The position numbers and the translations under genes were made by a program. This document shows positions 13,262 through 14,689 of a DNA stretch of 14,689 nucleotides, one piece after another. The notes beneath the pieces are model-generated. The model saw nothing but the letters and a program-made list of their open reading frames with translations, was not told the DNA's origin and did no database searches. Origin of the DNA: JBBRGG01 sp038240875 (GTDB taxonomy: Bacteria > Planctomycetota > Phycisphaerae > Phycisphaerales > UBA1924). The stretch's first letter is position 1. Every line of letters begins with the position of its first letter. The stretch is taken from the NCBI GenBank assembly GCA_038240875.1, contig JBBRGG010000070.1:1-14689 (forward strand), in the 5' to 3' direction.

Positions 13262-13711
13262 TCACGCACCAATTGAAAGTTCTTCATCCATGCGCGGGAA
13301 CCAGCGCCGAACCCGAGCCGCATCAAAGTTCGTCGGCCAAAGCTCATCGGCACCAGGCACCTTATCCTGATCGTGCTCGATTGCGTATCGCAGGACCGCT
13401 TCGATCACGCGTGATGGCGCGACGGTCCCGCCGCCCCAATGCTCATGGTCAACCCACGACAGCGTGACGACGTGATCGGTCTGACCCAAGCCAGGCCGCT
13501 GCAGGCAAACTTCATATCGCCAACCCCTGCTCGTTTCCACCTCGGTACCAAGCACCACAACGCCTCGCGCAGAATCCTCGACGCGTTTACCACGCGAGCT
13601 TCCCGTCGAATGGCCGGTAGATTGGCCAATAGGATTGTGCATGGGCTTGCCTTGCGGGTTCCCCGTCGGGCTTTGGTCAGGAGATGGAGGTTGGTTGGGA
13701 GGAGTCGGCAC
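13262..13711 (-). CDS. Small protein of unknown function with a disordered N-terminus
   Basis: The 149-residue protein begins with about 45 Pro/Ser/Gly/Gln-rich residues and continues into a compact domain (about 50-145). That domain has a GWRYEVCLQRPG strand, the segment VVTLSWVDHEHWGGGTVAPS and a helix RVIEAVLRYAI. It ends NFDAARVRRWFPRMDEEL. The WVDHEHW and FDAARVRRWFP segments look conserved, but I do not recognise the family and assign no function. No signal peptide or membrane span is visible. The start is uncertain: GTG at 13711 gives the full length, while ATG at 13642 (residue 24) has AAGG upstream and would trim the disordered part. An overlapping minus-strand frame (13405-13797) looks like a shadow. 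The gene converges on purH. Confidence 0.65.
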   Translation of the reverse strand: MPTPPNQPPSPDQSPTGNPQGKPMHNPIGQSTGHSTGSSRGKRVEDSARGVVVLGTEVETSRGWRYEVCLQRPGLGQTDHVVTLSWVDHEHWGGGTVAPSRVIEAVLRYAIEHDQDKVPGADELWPTNFDAARVRRWFPRMDEELSIGA

Positions 13712-13936
13712 AGGTATCTATCGGCAAACGCACGCAGGGTGGCCAGATCCAGTGGCGAGAAGTCGCGAACTGAGGCCACACAAACAATCTTCAGCATGAA
13801 AGAATCTGGCCTCAGCTACGCCAAAGCACCCACTATGGCGGTATTCTGGGCCTTCATTAGTCAAAAATCAGCCTGCTATAACAAACTCTGGCTTCGACGA
13901 TCTTTATCGTTCCACCGAATTGTCGAACAAACCAAG

Positions 13937-14008
13937 AGCCACTTTGGGGATTTGAACCCCAGACCTATGCTTTACGAAAGCATCGCTCTACCGCTGAGCT
14001 AAAGTGGC
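13937..14008 (-). tRNA. tRNA-Thr (anticodon CGT)
   Basis: On the minus strand the 72-base cloverleaf has acceptor stem GCCACTT/AAGTGGC (perfect), discriminator T, D arm GCTC/GAGC, anticodon stem ATGCT/AGCAT around TTCGTAA (anticodon CGT, reading ACG), and T arm TGGGG/CCCCA around TTCAAAT. The 3' CCA is not encoded. Confidence 0.95.
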
Positions 14009-14321
14009 CTAAATCATAGACTTATATAAATTATTACTGCCCAATCCGCTCAACCTTGCACGATAACGTGCTCACACCGCGGCAGAAATCACGAGATCGC
14101 GGTATGCACAAACCACTACCAGTTCGACCCAAAGGCGAAACCAATGGGATGGAAGTATCGGCGGGCAAGTGCTCCAAGTCCACTGCTTAGGCACTGCGAT
14201 CCGCAGCAAGTTCATAAACTGGCTTAACTAGCTCAATTTACTGGCTTCATTTGCCAGCCTTCACGCCAACTTGTATGACTTCTCGTTTCCAGCCAACTTC
14301 TTGGTCTTGCGATCCTGCCAA
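14009..14321. other. Gap between tRNA-Thr and the pseudopilin-like gene
   Basis: Besides the tRNA promoter candidate, nothing coding was recognised. A weak minus-strand hairpin (CTGGC/GCCAG, about 14243-14259) lies downstream of the pseudopilin-like stop codon, without a clear T-run. Confidence 0.4.
14023..14053 (-). promoter_or_regulatory. Candidate promoter for tRNA-Thr
   Basis: On the minus strand TTGAGC (14053-14048) and TATATA (14028-14023) could be -35 and -10 elements with a 19-base spacer, or TTTATA at 17. The predicted transcript start is only a few bases upstream of the tRNA. Confidence 0.4.
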
Positions 14322-14689
14322 CTATCGGTAATCTCCGTCGTCCCAGCGTGCCACGCGGGCAATTTCCGACGCAGGAAGCCGCTCGGCGTGCCCATCCAGC
14401 GAGACCGCCGCCGCCCCATTCCCGTGGCGATTTGGAGCCGTTCGCTGCCAAGTCGTGTGCGACGAACCGCCAACGCCGGAAATATTGCTCGATATCCACA
14501 TATCGTAATAGATCGAAACCGCAACATCGGACGCGCTGCCTGTATACCAAAATCCCCAGCGCTGCCCACCCGGGTCCTCGTTAAAGCAGGTTAAAAACAA
14601 CGTCGAGCTTGGCCTAGGAGTCCGCGAAAGAGCCGTCGGCGGCTTGCCCCCAAGCGTCGAAACCGTCGTCGGCGACGTAAAGCGCATTC
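14322..14689 (-). CDS. C-terminal part of an H-X9-DG pseudopilin-like protein (runs off the window)
   Basis: The last 122 codons are on the minus strand and the frame is open to the right edge. Near the C-terminus the sequence RHGNGAAAVSLDGHAERL contains His, nine residues, then Asp-Gly. This is the H-X9-DG motif that marks planctomycete-abundant type II pseudopilin-like proteins, which usually start with a prepilin cleavage and methylation segment. The N-terminal part, including any such segment, lies outside the window. Upstream in the visible part are short Gly/Ser-rich and aromatic strands (GGQRWGFWYTGSASD, SIYYDMWISSN), consistent with a surface or pilus-like fold. Function is inferred from the family only. 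Confidence 0.7.
   Translation of the reverse strand, partial: MRFTSPTTVSTLGGKPPTALSRTPRPSSTLFLTCFNEDPGGQRWGFWYTGSASDVAVSIYYDMWISSNISGVGGSSHTTWQRTAPNRHGNGAAAVSLDGHAERLPASEIARVARWDDGDYR

Noticed and set aside
13405..13797. 130-codon minus-strand frame overlapping the small unknown protein
   Set aside because: Its composition is Arg/Ala/Leu-rich without domain-like pattern; the alternative frame contains conserved-looking segments.
1..14689. CRISPR array
   Set aside because: No set of regularly spaced direct repeats was seen anywhere in the window.

Overview
The window looks like a chromosomal segment of a planctomycete-type bacterium, possibly of the Phycisphaerae lineage. This is inferred from several things: a protein ending in the H-X9-DG motif typical of planctomycetal type II pseudopilin-like proteins; a decayed recombinase whose N-terminus recalls planctomycetal integrases; several genes without a clear Shine-Dalgarno sequence; and a multidomain S1 protein with a glycine-rich tail. 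The assignment rests on recalled family patterns, not on a search.

Layout. Bases 1-198 hold the 5' end of a leftward gene for an exported or membrane-anchored protein. A tRNA-Ala(CGC) follows at 611-683. From about 840 to 5070 lies an accessory, partly decayed stretch. It contains a fragment of a tyrosine recombinase, a complete IS1595-family (IS1016-like) insertion sequence with near-perfect ends (1110-1856), an S-adenosylmethionine synthetase gene (metK) that appears to start at ACG, a coding-like scrap, an orphan PD-(D/E)XK nuclease, and a broken IS5/IS427-type transposase.

From 5276 rightward the genes are mostly housekeeping. A ribosomal protein S1-like gene (+) converges on a leftward cluster across a hairpin terminator. 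That cluster reads, in transcription order, riboflavin synthase, ruvC and an NtrC-type sigma-54 response regulator. Divergently, a PQQ/BamB-like beta-propeller protein and purH run rightward. A small protein of unknown function (-), a tRNA-Thr(CGT) (-) and the 3' end of an H-X9-DG pseudopilin-like gene (-) close the window.

The tightest functional unit is the leftward ribE-ruvC-regulator group, with gaps of 21 and 41 bases. It joins flavin synthesis, Holliday-junction resolution and transcription control without an obvious common theme. The most unusual points are the metK reading frame with ACG where ATG is expected, and the restriction-like nuclease standing without modification or specificity subunits in a mobile-element graveyard. 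No CRISPR array, complete known defence system or obvious new multigene system is visible.
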